Shown here piece after piece: positions 1 through 8,529 of a stretch of DNA of 26,021 nt. A program made the position numbers and the translations under genes. The stretch's first letter is position 1, and each line of letters starts with the position of its first letter. The DNA comes from a virus. Below the pieces are notes generated by a model. The model did not search any database. It saw only the letters and a program-made list of their open reading frames with translations, and had not been told where the DNA came from. Location of the stretch: positions 1-26,021 of the IMG/VR virus record IMGVR_UViG_3300035703_000383, one strand, 5' to 3'.

Positions 1-1420
1 CACCGTACACGATCACAAAGCGAGTGGAGGAAACACCCGCAATACCGAAATCTGAAAAGTTCGCCGTTGCAAGGTTTGTATTGGTAACGCCAACTGTGAT
101 GCTCAGACCCGAAACGGTCAGCAGCGCACCGCGCAGGGCGTTTGTTTGATCCCGGAAGGCAAAAGCGGCGGTGGTGGCGCTCAATGCGCAGAGATTTGGG
201 GGCACACTAGCCGAAGCTGTCGCATCCAGTGCAACGGGTGTCCCGGCAACAATCGAATCACCGCTGACCGTAAAGGCAACCGCGAACATCAGGTTGCTTG
301 AGTCAAGGTAAACGGCAACGCCCGTGGTGGCCGAAAGCATCTCAACGGATGCATATTGACCACTACCAAGACCATCAACAAGTCGGCTTTGCCTGCCCGC
401 TGTAACTACCCCTGCTGTAATGGTTAGAACCGATGCGTTCAGCGTGTATCCGATTGATGTGTAATTCGGCCCGGCTGGTGAACCGTTACGCATCGAAAAA
501 ATCTTGACCGCCTTGGTGCTGCTGATCGCAGATACCGAGCGATTTGTGCGCAACACCTCGGGTGTGAAATTCCCGGCAAGCGCACTGCCTCCGAATGCCG
601 GAGGCGTATCAGCCGAAAAGCTCCATGAGCCCGCCGCAGTGCTGATGTCGTTTGCCCATACGATGTAGCCCATGCCGGGGCCAATGGCGGCAAGGTAGTT
701 CCCCGCGCTGTCCAGCACAAGCGCCGCGAACTCTCCGGTGTTCTTGATCGTGAACGAGGTATCGCCCGTGAGCGTGGTCGCATCAGGCAGCGTCAACGAC
801 AGGTCGTTGACCGGCTCCACCGTGATCAGAGCGCCCGCATTCTCGCTGGTGAGCGTGATGTCCGCAGACCGGGCAAAGAAGTTCAGCGTTGCAGGCGCAA
901 CCGCCACGTTGCCTGTACCGAGCAAAGACTGACCATTTACGGTTTTCAAAGCAGACCACGAAGGTGTCTGCCCATCGGTGGTGATGATCTTCCCGGCGTT
1001 TCCCGTGGTGCTCGGGATCGACAAAATCCGCAGCCAAGTCGGCCCATCCACCGGGATCACGTTTGTGCTGTTGACCTTGGCGATGAATCGCTCGCCCAGG
1101 TACGACACGCTTTGCCCGGTTGTGTATGCCGTGGCGCCGCTCCATTCACCCTTGAAGTTTGCGGCTCCAGTGGCAATGTTTGCAGCGGTATTTGCCAGTG
1201 CGACCTGAGCCTCCGCCTCTGTCGCGCTGGCCGCCGCGCTGGCCTCCTTCTCGTTGACGTTGGCCTCGGTGCTGTTGGCCTGCGATGAGAAAAAGTTCAA
1301 CTCATCGACCAACAGCGGAAGGCCCTGCGTCAAAACCTCATCGGCCCGCACCTCGAACGTCGCCGGGTCGTTGATGCTGGGTGTGGGACCCAGCGTTGAG
1401 ATGGTCTGTGTGATGGCCAT
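1..1420 (-). CDS. Tail fibre-like protein, 3' end cut off by the window
   Basis: The reading frame stays open for 473 codons from the ATG at 1420 to the left edge, so the C-terminus is missing. The N-terminus has an alanine-rich, helix-prone stretch (about residues 45-75). Next comes a motif of the form FKGEWSGATAYTTGQSVSYL, typical of carbohydrate-binding-like modules (CBM5/12 type) in phage tail fibres. The rest is Ser/Thr/Gly-rich beta-type sequence (for example TVNGQSLLGTGNVAV), also common in fibres. The start overlaps the stop of the upstream tail gene in TGATG, so translation is probably coupled. It likely forms part of the tail tip or side fibres and contacts the host surface; that role is inferred from motif and position. 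By eye the sequence is less GC-rich than the head genes, as is usual for exchanged fibre genes. Confidence 0.8.
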   Translation of the reverse strand, partial: MAITQTISTLGPTPSINDPATFEVRADEVLTQGLPLLVDELNFFSSQANSTEANVNEKEASAAASATEAEAQVALANTAANIATGAANFKGEWSGATAYTTGQSVSYLGERFIAKVNSTNVIPVDGPTWLRILSIPSTTGNAGKIITTDGQTPSWSALKTVNGQSLLGTGNVAVAPATLNFFARSADITLTSENAGALITVEPVNDLSLTLPDATTLTGDTSFTIKNTGEFAALVLDSAGNYLAAIGPGMGYIVWANDISTAAGSWSFSADTPPAFGGSALAGNFTPEVLRTNRSVSAISSTKAVKIFSMRNGSPAGPNYTSIGYTLNASVLTITAGVVTAGRQSRLVDGLGSGQYASVEMLSATTGVAVYLDSSNLMFAVAFTVSGDSIVAGTPVALDATASASVPPNLCALSATTAAFAFRDQTNALRGALLTVSGLSITVGVTNTNLATANFSDFGIAGVSSTRFVIVYG

Positions 1421-2346
1421 CAGATGCCCTCCGCTTCAATGTTGATCAAGGCGTGGTTGGGGTACTCCACCACCACGGCCATGCGTTTGAAAATCCCAAC
1501 CAAACTGAGCGAGTCGAAATAGGCGTCCTCGCCATCCTCAATGCCGAGGAACACCAACGGCCTGCCGGCGAAGTCCTGGCGCAGCTTTCGGATCGCCGGT
1601 ACATCGGCCTTGTCAGCGAACACCTGGGCCGTCAGGCGCGGCACGTTCTTGCGCGGCACCAGCGTGGCGTTGCCAAACCCATCCCGCTCCACGCGGCTGA
1701 AGTCCACGATGTCACTCTCAGCCCCGAGGCTTGTTTCGCCAATCGTGACCGGCGCACCAATCACCATGGACTCGATCAGCACATCACCAACGGTCTTGGT
1801 CAGGCTGACCGTGATGAACGCATTGGCGTAGGGCGGCAGATCAATGAGCACCAACGACTCGCGGAAGATGAACGGCGCGAAAAAGTGGCTCATCCAGTTG
1901 CTGACAAAGCGCTCCTGCAGGTTGTAGCTGCGCGTGTACACGATGGGGCCGGTATCAGACCCCTCGCGCACAGTGATCTCAACCATCTGCGCATCCAGGC
2001 CAAACAGCACCAGGGCAGTGGCACGGCCCATCGAGCGCACAGTGGCGTTGATGCTCAGTGGCCTGCTGCTGGCGGTGTTGCGGTCATAGTCGAACATCGC
2101 AAACCGGTTCGTCGGCCCGACATCCACCCAGTTCAGCGGGTCGTTCTCGGGCGGGGTGCTCACCGTGTTGGCGATGTTGGTCAGCGCTTGGTAAATGCGG
2201 TGCGTGGTCGTGCGGATGCGCCGCGTGCCCGTGGTGTAGGCCGTATTGGGTGTCCACGCAATTTCTCCGAACGCCGGATCGGGCTCGGGGATGTTGCTGC
2301 TGAAAAACCGCGAGTCATCAATCACGAAGGGAGGAACGATTTTCAT
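1420..2346 (-). CDS. Phage tail protein downstream of the tape measure
   Basis: A 308-residue protein whose ATG overlaps the tape measure stop (ATGA at 2343-2346) and whose TGA overlaps the next start. Residues about 30-60 carry an AWTPNTAYTTGTRRI...HRIYQAL segment that resembles the small carbohydrate-binding-like repeats of phage tail proteins. The rest looks mainly beta-stranded, with no signal peptide or membrane segment. Position directly after the tape measure suggests a distal tail or tail-tip component (Dit or lambda M/L position). I recognise no named family, so the precise role is inferred from order alone. Confidence 0.7.
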   Translation of the reverse strand: MKIVPPFVIDDSRFFSSNIPEPDPAFGEIAWTPNTAYTTGTRRIRTTTHRIYQALTNIANTVSTPPENDPLNWVDVGPTNRFAMFDYDRNTASSRPLSINATVRSMGRATALVLFGLDAQMVEITVREGSDTGPIVYTRSYNLQERFVSNWMSHFFAPFIFRESLVLIDLPPYANAFITVSLTKTVGDVLIESMVIGAPVTIGETSLGAESDIVDFSRVERDGFGNATLVPRKNVPRLTAQVFADKADVPAIRKLRQDFAGRPLVFLGIEDGEDAYFDSLSLVGIFKRMAVVVEYPNHALINIEAEGI

Positions 2347-5300
2347 GCGGCCTCCATGCGCACGGTCAGCGCGTCATCGCCGCCATCAGTGGCGCGGTAC
2401 AGCAGTTCGGCGGTCTTGCTTGTGGCCACCGCCGTCGCTTGGGTGTTGGCCCGCAGCATGGCGACCTCTTCGCGCAGCGCACGCATCTCCGCGACCATCT
2501 CGCGGTTGTCCTCACCCATCATCATCATCCGCATGGATTGGTCGTTCGTGTACACCTGCCCAGGGTTGCGGAAGTTAATCAGTTCCGGCCCTTGCTCGCC
2601 CACGAGCGCCATGCCGCCCGGGTAGTAGCCACCAGTCGCAAACCCGGCGAGCTTTTCAAGGTCCATCCAGTTGCGGTCGCTTTGCTTGCCCAGCACAGAC
2701 TCAACGGCGGTGCGCAGTTCGGAGGAACTGAATCCCGCCTGCAAGCCATCTCGGTACAGCGCAACCTTGTCTCCCACGCTGTTGTCGGACACAGCACCGG
2801 CACGCAAGCGCAGCCAGTCGTAGTCCGTCTGCGGGCCGAGCAGCTTTTCAACGCGAGCCCGGATTTGCAGATCGGATAGCCCCGTGGCCTCCAACGCCTC
2901 ATAGGTGTCCACCTTGTTCCCGTAGGTGGACTGGCTTGCCGAGGTGATGGCCTGGTCGATGGCAGCGCCACCTCCCCGAGCAAGCTGCAGCGCCAGAATG
3001 GCGTCACGCACGGACAGCACCGACTCATTGATGGTGATGAGGCTGCCCACCTGAGCGTTCAGGATCGCAAGCTCCGCCTCGGCCTGGGCTGCGGCTTGGG
3101 TGGCCGTGATGAAGTTGGCCTTGAGTTCCTCCAGCCCCGGTGTGCGCCCAATCAACTGCTGCAGCTGGTCTGCGAGCACCTGGCGCGTGCCCGTGGCCTG
3201 CTCGGCGGTCTCCAACAAGCGGATAGCCTGCGCCACGGACTCCACGCGGGTGTCCACTCCAAGGATGCCCGTGAGTTGGGCCTGGATGTTGGGCGACAGG
3301 CCCGCCACTGCCCTGGCAACGGTGATCGTGCCGTCGTCGATGTCGATGAGCTTGGCAACCTGGTCGCGCAGGGTCTTCAGTTGATCCTTGGCGACATCCT
3401 GCGCGGTTTTGGTGGCCGACTTGGCCGACTCCGCGCCCGTGCGGATGGACGCCAGGATGGTCAGGTATTCGGCCTTGTCGCTGGCGTTGTTCAGCGCGGC
3501 CTGCGCGTAGGCATCACCCGCCGAGATCAAGCCAGGGATCGCATCCGTGTTGCCCGCCTGGACCTCGGCCAAGCGGCGCTCGAACTGGTCGCGGGCGAAG
3601 GCAAATGAGCCAATGTTGGCTTGTGCGATGGTGCTGTTGATGCCGCTGATGAAGTCCTCAAGCGACTTGTCCAGTTCGCCCAGGCCGCTGATGGTCTGCT
3701 CCAAGGCGCTGGAGTCGCGCGTGAACGCATCGCGCAGCACTTGCTCCAGTTGCTTGAGCCCGTCGATCTCGCGCTGCAGGCCAGCCTGATAAGCCGACCG
3801 GGCCTCATTGGCCTGCTCGATGATGGCCCCAAGCCTGCCCGCCTCTGCTTCATAGGCCCGGCGCAGGGCGCTTTCGGCATTGCTGACCATTTGCTCCATG
3901 GACAACGATGCGGCCTCCACTACCGGGGTGACCTGGGCGAAGGCATCAGAAACCGCGATCAGCGCGGCATAGGTGCCCCGACCGGACTCGGTGGTGAGGT
4001 CTTGCGCGTCCACCAGCGCGCGGAATGCATCGCGCGTTGCCGGGAGGGTGTTGATACCCAAGGACTTGAGCGTGGCCGTGAGTTGCGCCGTGGTAAAGGC
4101 TGCGCGCTCTGACTCGCTGTAGAACGCTTCGTAGTAGCGTCCGATGGCTGCACTGGCGTTTTGGAAGCCGCCGAACAGGTCGGCGAGCTTGATGCGCAGT
4201 TCGTCGGACAACCCCGCGATCTTCGAGAACGACCCCGGCAGCAGCTTGAACGCATCGGCCATCTGCTTGGAGGCCGTCATCAGCGCGACCACCTTGTCGG
4301 TGAACGCGGCCACGGCCTCGATGGTGGGGCCGCCCACCTGAGTGCGCAGCACCGACAACTCATCGGCCAGCTGCTTGGGCAGCGTGATCGTCTGCTGAAT
4401 CGCATCAACCAGGGACAGGGCGAGTTCGCCCGTGAATTCCTTGGTGGCTTGTTGCAGGTCTTGCGTGAACTTCAGTTCTTCCTTGGCGGCAAGCACCGCG
4501 CCATCGGCGAACAGCTTGATGGCCCCTCGCGTGTCTTCCACGCCATCAATGGCGAACTGCAGGCCAACGGCGAACTGTTTGACGCCGCCGGTGAGCGCGG
4601 AGAGCTTGTTGAGCGCCTGGGCACTGGACAGGGCCAGGGGTGCCAGGAACTGCTCGGTTTGCGCCACGCGCTCGTTCTGGAACGCGGCGTCTGTGCCGAA
4701 GCGCGAGGTGACCGTACCGGCCAACGGGTCGGCTACCGAGGTTCCGCTTGAGAACACATCCGCGCCACGGGTTGGCGTGCCGCTCTTGTCCAGGGCCTTG
4801 TAAACGGCGTACAGCGCGGCAGCGGCCAGAGCGTAGGGACCGAGGGCACCGGCGATGGTGGACAGCCCAACACCGATAGATGTCGCCGTCCCAGCGGCAA
4901 TAGCGGCCATACCGCCCTCGATGGCCAGCGCGGTAGAAGCGAATCCGCCCGCCAAGGTTGCGGAAACACCCCCCGCGAATGCGCTACCCATAGCACCAGC
5001 CATCGTGCCAATAGAGGCAAGCGAACCCAGGCTACTGAGTGCATCGCTCCCGCCCTGCCCCGCCTGCGCAGCCGTCGATCCCAAGCCCAGCGCCGATGTG
5101 ATCGCGCCCGTGATGGGGTTCACGATGGCCTTGATGATGGGCTGGAGCACCAAGGTTTTGAAATAGTCTTTCAGCAGACGACCCGCGTTTTTGCCGCCGC
5201 GCATGATTTCGGTGGTCAGGGCCTCGCCGATCTGCTCGAAGGTCTTCACCCACTCCTGGCGCGACTGCTCAGCCGCGTCAACGTTGGCCTGCCTGGCTTC

Positions 5301-6737
5301 CTTGGCGATGATGAGCTCAGCCTGGCGGCGCAGCGCGGCGGCCTGGCGCAGCTTGGTCTCATCATCAGAATTCAAACCCTGCGCTTCGAGCACGGCAGCG
5401 TTGTCGCGCAGCCTGGCGGCGGTGAGTTCTGCCAGCGCCTGCTTGGTCAGGCCGATTTCCTCGGTCTCAAGCTCCAGAGCGCGGTTAGTTTTTTCTATGG
5501 CGGCAAGTTCCTGCAGGGAGGCATCGAGCGCCTTGCGCGTGGCAGCGTCCAGATCCTGCTTGGCCTTGATCAGGGCTTCCTCGGCGTCCTGTTCGGCCTT
5601 GTCGTAGGCCGTTTGCCTGCGCAGATCGCGCGTGGCGAGTTGTTCCTTTTCGAGCTTGAGGCGGTCGGCTTCGGCTTTGGCGAGCTCTTTCAGCGCATCC
5701 TTGCGCGCCTTGATGGCGTCGGTCGAGCCAACAGTCTTCAGCGGCTCTTCGGGAGCCTTTGGCAACGTGCTTTGCAGCTTCTCGACCTCCTTCCGAAGGC
5801 CTTGCACCAAAGCGAGCTGTTTTTCCAGGTCTTTGGTTCTGGCTTGGCGCTTTGCAGAACCCGTTGACGGGTCATCCACCTCATCTTGGATCCTTGCCAA
5901 GATGATCTCCTGCTTGGCCAGCCGGTCGATCAGGTCTTGCGCTTGCTGTTGCTGCGTCTGGCTGCCAAACAAGGTGTTCATCGCGCCGATGACGGCATTG
6001 GCTGCCGGCAAAAGCGTGATGGACAAGGCTCGGCCAATGTCTTCGATGCCGGTCTTGAACGCTGCGAGCTGCTTCTGAAAGGCTTCGGCCTTTTCTGTCT
6101 GCTCTGCGATGACCTTGGCGTTTTCACCGCCGCCTGCTGCGGCATCCTTCAAAAAAGATGCCAGCTCTTTGGTTGATTTCCCGAACAGCTCTTGAATGAT
6201 TCGGGCCTTGTTTCCGTTGTCGGCATAACCGGCAAGGGAAGCGGCAACCTGGTTGAGCGCTACTGCTGGATCTAGCTTCTTCAGCTTTTCCGCATTCAAA
6301 CCAATGGCCTCCAGGGCAATGGCGGTCGGAGATTCTGCATCCCCCTCGGACAGGCCCTTGTTCAGCTTAAGGAGCGCCGTCTGCACGGTCTCAAGCGTGC
6401 CGCCATTGAGCCTGGCGATTCGCTCAAGCTTGGCCAGCTGCTCGATGGTTGCGCCCGTGGAATCCGCGACGTCATTGAAGGCGTCAAGGTCTCTGATGCC
6501 CTTGAGCGCAAAGCCGAGAGTGCCGACAACTGCGACAACCCCGGCTATGGCTGTCGCAGCGGTGCCGGCGGCCGCCAAAAGCCCACCGAAACCTCTGGCG
6601 GCGGCAAGCTGCATGCCTTGGAAACCGGAGGTGGCTCGGCCGCTGGCTTGCTGCGTGATTCGCTCGACCTCGGCCATCTTTGCCTTGAGGTCGCTGATGT
6701 CCGCCAACAGCTTCAGGGTTGCGGCTCCGGCTTGCAT
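2343..6737 (-). CDS. Tail length tape measure protein
   Basis: At 1464 residues this is the longest gene, directly after the tail chaperone frames, as in lambda-type tails. The tape measure sets tail length during assembly and is expelled at infection. Features seen: an N-terminal helical part; an Ala/Gly/Val hydrophobic stretch near residues 50-80 (AATAIAGVVAVVGTLGF) and others near 540-650, which could insert into membrane; long Lys/Glu/Ala/Gln-rich coiled-coil-prone stretches (about 270-500 and 960-1200); and a C-terminal GGYYPGGMALVGEQGPELIN segment, very common at the end of prophage tape measures. Two similar 47-residue units lie at about 1270-1316 and 1319-1365. The start overlaps the chaperone stop (TGATG at 6739-6735). 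Confidence 0.95.
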   Translation of the reverse strand: MQAGAATLKLLADISDLKAKMAEVERITQQASGRATSGFQGMQLAAARGFGGLLAAAGTAATAIAGVVAVVGTLGFALKGIRDLDAFNDVADSTGATIEQLAKLERIARLNGGTLETVQTALLKLNKGLSEGDAESPTAIALEAIGLNAEKLKKLDPAVALNQVAASLAGYADNGNKARIIQELFGKSTKELASFLKDAAAGGGENAKVIAEQTEKAEAFQKQLAAFKTGIEDIGRALSITLLPAANAVIGAMNTLFGSQTQQQQAQDLIDRLAKQEIILARIQDEVDDPSTGSAKRQARTKDLEKQLALVQGLRKEVEKLQSTLPKAPEEPLKTVGSTDAIKARKDALKELAKAEADRLKLEKEQLATRDLRRQTAYDKAEQDAEEALIKAKQDLDAATRKALDASLQELAAIEKTNRALELETEEIGLTKQALAELTAARLRDNAAVLEAQGLNSDDETKLRQAAALRRQAELIIAKEARQANVDAAEQSRQEWVKTFEQIGEALTTEIMRGGKNAGRLLKDYFKTLVLQPIIKAIVNPITGAITSALGLGSTAAQAGQGGSDALSSLGSLASIGTMAGAMGSAFAGGVSATLAGGFASTALAIEGGMAAIAAGTATSIGVGLSTIAGALGPYALAAAALYAVYKALDKSGTPTRGADVFSSGTSVADPLAGTVTSRFGTDAAFQNERVAQTEQFLAPLALSSAQALNKLSALTGGVKQFAVGLQFAIDGVEDTRGAIKLFADGAVLAAKEELKFTQDLQQATKEFTGELALSLVDAIQQTITLPKQLADELSVLRTQVGGPTIEAVAAFTDKVVALMTASKQMADAFKLLPGSFSKIAGLSDELRIKLADLFGGFQNASAAIGRYYEAFYSESERAAFTTAQLTATLKSLGINTLPATRDAFRALVDAQDLTTESGRGTYAALIAVSDAFAQVTPVVEAASLSMEQMVSNAESALRRAYEAEAGRLGAIIEQANEARSAYQAGLQREIDGLKQLEQVLRDAFTRDSSALEQTISGLGELDKSLEDFISGINSTIAQANIGSFAFARDQFERRLAEVQAGNTDAIPGLISAGDAYAQAALNNASDKAEYLTILASIRTGAESAKSATKTAQDVAKDQLKTLRDQVAKLIDIDDGTITVARAVAGLSPNIQAQLTGILGVDTRVESVAQAIRLLETAEQATGTRQVLADQLQQLIGRTPGLEELKANFITATQAAAQAEAELAILNAQVGSLITINESVLSVRDAILALQLARGGGAAIDQAITSASQSTYGNKVDTYEALEATGLSDLQIRARVEKLLGPQTDYDWLRLRAGAVSDNSVGDKVALYRDGLQAGFSSSELRTAVESVLGKQSDRNWMDLEKLAGFATGGYYPGGMALVGEQGPELINFRNPGQVYTNDQSMRMMMMGEDNREMVAEMRALREEVAMLRANTQATAVATSKTAELLYRATDGGDDALTVRMEAA

Positions 6738-7213
6738 CAGTGCTCCTGCTGTGCCTTGGTGGGCACCTTGAAGATGGACCTCGCCTGGGCATCCAGGCGG
6801 CTGCTGCGGGTCTCGGGCTCCACATCAACCCAGGGCGCGGGCGCCGTGGGGTCTTGGGACTCATGCTGCTGGTTCAGCCAGGCCTTGCTCAGTTCTCGCA
6901 GGGTCTGCGCCTCCCAGGCGTTCAGCTCACATCCCGTGTTTGACTGCCATGAGGCCAGTTCGCTATGGGTGATGGGGGCTGCCCCCATGCCTGTGGGCAG
7001 CACCGGGCCAATCTCCCAGAGGTAGCTGGCCAGGTAGGCGGCCGGGCCCGGGTCCGGCAGTGCAGGCTCTGCGCCTTGGCGTTGGAGGGTCTGCATGCGG
7101 GTCTCGGGCTCTGCTTCGGTTTGGCGTTTGTTGGTGGTCTTGGGCCTGGGCGCGGTGTGAAGGTGGGCGAGCGTTCGGACGTACAGCGTCAGCTGCGCGC
7201 TCAGGCCTTCGAG
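6737..7213 (-). CDS. Tail assembly chaperone T region, reached by -1 frameshift (G-T fusion)
   Basis: This frame opens at the slippery site and ends at 6737. A stop (7228-7226) lies just upstream in the same frame, and the first ATG is at 7096, so about 40 sense codons precede any ATG. That is the signature of an extension fused to G. The G-T product would be 286 residues: 128 from G, then LEGLSAQLTLYV onward. The downstream part (LWEIGPVLP, LNAWEAQTLRELSKAWLNQ) resembles DUF1799-like phage proteins. In lambda, GT binds both the tape measure and the tail tube protein. Independent start at 7096 (119 residues) is possible but lacks a clear ribosome binding site. Confidence 0.75.
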   Translation of the reverse strand, partial: LEGLSAQLTLYVRTLAHLHTAPRPKTTNKRQTEAEPETRMQTLQRQGAEPALPDPGPAAYLASYLWEIGPVLPTGMGAAPITHSELASWQSNTGCELNAWEAQTLRELSKAWLNQQHESQDPTAPAPWVDVEPETRSSRLDAQARSIFKVPTKAQQEH

Positions 7214-7219
7214 AAATTT
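7166..7219 (-). promoter_or_regulatory. Programmed -1 frameshift site with downstream stem
   Basis: Reading in the G frame, the heptamer A AAT TTC (7219-7213) fits the X XXY YYZ rule. Slippage gives AAA TTT and then continues CTC GAA. Five bases after it, GGC (7207-7205) can pair with GCC (7168-7166), and GAGCG (7202-7198) with CGCTC (7173-7169), with two bulged bases and a 24-base loop. That is the right distance for a stimulatory structure. The G stop (7203-7201) falls in the stem. The heptamer, frame and spacing are read directly; the fold is by eye. Confidence 0.75.
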
Positions 7220-7596
7220 GCCCAGTCACCCTGGGCCTTGATGACCTGGTCCAGGATGAAACCGAGGGATGGGTCGGCGTACATGGCGCGGATGGCCGCG
7301 GCGTCGTTGGCGCCCTTGTAGCCCCACCCGTTGAGGCTCACGGTCAGCTCGGCCACGTCCTCGACCTGGCGGCGCTCGATGTCCTCGGCGTTGAGCTTGA
7401 GCGAGCCTTTGCGCTGCTGCTCATTAATGGCACGCTGCAACTGACGCTGACGGAGGGCGCGGGCGGCTTTGGAGCCAGGGCCCCACAGGGTGATGGACAG
7501 GCGATTGCCGGCGGCGTCGACCAGCGGTGTGTCGTCGGCCCGGTTGAGCTCGAGCGTGAATTGGTCTTGGGCCGCGACGGAGGTGATATCGAACAT
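7201..7596 (-). CDS. Tail assembly chaperone G
   Basis: A 131-residue acidic/basic helical protein between the major tail protein and the tape measure, the invariant place of the tail assembly chaperone in lambda-like siphoviruses. Begins MFDITSVAAQ and ends GDWANFSKA. The frame is open upstream to 7719, but I chose the ATG at 7596 because an AAAGGA ribosome binding site stands just before it and upstream residues look non-protein-like. In the lambda paradigm, G coats the tape measure before the tube polymerises and is absent from the virion. A fraction of ribosomes should shift frame at its end to make G-T. Confidence 0.8.
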   Translation of the reverse strand: MFDITSVAAQDQFTLELNRADDTPLVDAAGNRLSITLWGPGSKAARALRQRQLQRAINEQQRKGSLKLNAEDIERRQVEDVAELTVSLNGWGYKGANDAAAIRAMYADPSLGFILDQVIKAQGDWANFSKA

Positions 7597-7627
7597 GGGG
7601 ATTTCCTTTGCCGGGGAAGGTTGGGTT

Positions 7628-7643
7628 GCCGGCTTGCGCCGGC
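7628..7643 (-). other. GC hairpin with GCAA tetraloop between tail tube and chaperone genes
   Basis: In the 133-base gap between the major tail protein stop and the G start, GCCGGC-GCAA-GCCGGC forms a perfect 6-bp stem with a GNRA-type tetraloop on the transcript. No T-run follows, so it is not a classical rho-independent terminator. It could stabilise the upstream message or attenuate readthrough. The structure is seen in the sequence; function is inferred. Confidence 0.4.
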
Positions 7644-7729
7644 GGGTTTGCCCGTGGCCCACCGGCGCTCCATCCCCGGCAGAGGAAGGAGACACCGGCG
7701 GGCTCGGTGCGCGAGTCACCTAGTGGTGA

Positions 7730-8194
7730 TCAGGGGGCCGGGACGAAGATCTCGCCCACGCCGTTGGCGGAGTAGGTCCGCTCGATCATGGCCGTGGCGC
7801 TGGTGATGTCGTTCACCGAGCCCACGTTGATCTTGAAAGAGGTGACTTTGCCCAGGAAGTACACCTTGGTGTTGTCCTGCAGGGTCATCTCGAAGGCGTA
7901 GTCGGCATCGTCGTCCTGCGCTGTCTGCAGGAGCTGCTGGCCGGGATCGTTGGGGATGTAGGCCATCTCCAGGTCGATGGAGCCCAGGTTCTTGGAACCC
8001 TTGACCTTGACAACCCCGCGCGTGGCGATGGGGTTGTGAGTGATCATTTCGGTCTCTTCGCCCACAGAGCCGATGTTGGTCAGCTCGGCGATGTTGGTGT
8101 ACATCAGGGCGGAGTAGCCGCTTGCATTGAAGGTGGCCGGCAGCGACGCGGAAATTTTGAGTGTGCTGCCAGCGGATGAACGAACGTCAGACAT
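7730..8194 (-). CDS. Major tail (tube) protein
   Basis: A 154-residue protein. I start it at the ATG at 8194 (MSDVRSSAG) because GGAG sits 6 bases upstream; the frame could begin at a TTG at 8206. Sequence is beta-rich, with TEMITHNPIATRGVVKVKGS, DLEMAYIPNDPGQQLLQTA and FEMTLQDNTKVYFLGKVTSF, the pattern of siphovirus tail tube proteins (lambda gpV-type N-terminal domain). The place just before the chaperone and tape measure genes supports the call. It polymerises into the tail tube around the tape measure. No C-terminal Ig-like domain is present. Confidence 0.85.
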   Translation of the reverse strand: MSDVRSSAGSTLKISASLPATFNASGYSALMYTNIAELTNIGSVGEETEMITHNPIATRGVVKVKGSKNLGSIDLEMAYIPNDPGQQLLQTAQDDDADYAFEMTLQDNTKVYFLGKVTSFKINVGSVNDITSATAMIERTYSANGVGEIFVPAP

Positions 8195-8211
8195 GATTGG
8201 CTCCAATAGGG

Positions 8212-8517
8212 TCAGGATTTAGGCTTGAGGTGCAGCTCGCAGATTCCGGTGCCGTCGTGCATGGCGTTGGCCACCGAGTAGGTGCCCGCGGCCGGCCCCG
8301 CCTGGATCACGAGCGGCTTGCCTTCGGGCCTGTTGGGCACTTGGGCGCTTTGCAGCGTGAATCGGGGGGTGGAGCCTGCCCGGGGGTCGAAACCCTCGAG
8401 CAGGCCGTTCTCGAAACCGGAGTTGACGTAGCCGGTGACCGGATGGCCGTTCAGCAGGGCCGGCACTGAGTCCAGACCCTGGAAGAAAGCGGTCAGATCG
8501 GAAAACACGGCCTGCAC
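8212..8517 (-). CDS. Head-tail joining protein, FII/Gifsy-2-like
   Basis: A 101-residue protein between the capsid and major tail genes, which is the lambda FII position. It starts with GTG at 8517 (QAVFSDLTAFFQGL), 12 bases after the capsid stop. The ribosome binding site is weak, suggesting coupling. N-terminal helix, then beta strands with TGYVNSGFENGLLEGFDPRA and a FTLQSAQVPN core, resembling the gpFII/Gifsy-2 prophage joining proteins. Expected to sit at the head vertex and receive the tail. The family call rests on size, position and overall look rather than an unmistakable motif. Confidence 0.6.
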   Translation of the reverse strand: MQAVFSDLTAFFQGLDSVPALLNGHPVTGYVNSGFENGLLEGFDPRAGSTPRFTLQSAQVPNRPEGKPLVIQAGPAAGTYSVANAMHDGTGICELHLKPKS

Positions 8518-8529
8518 CTGCTCAGCTCA

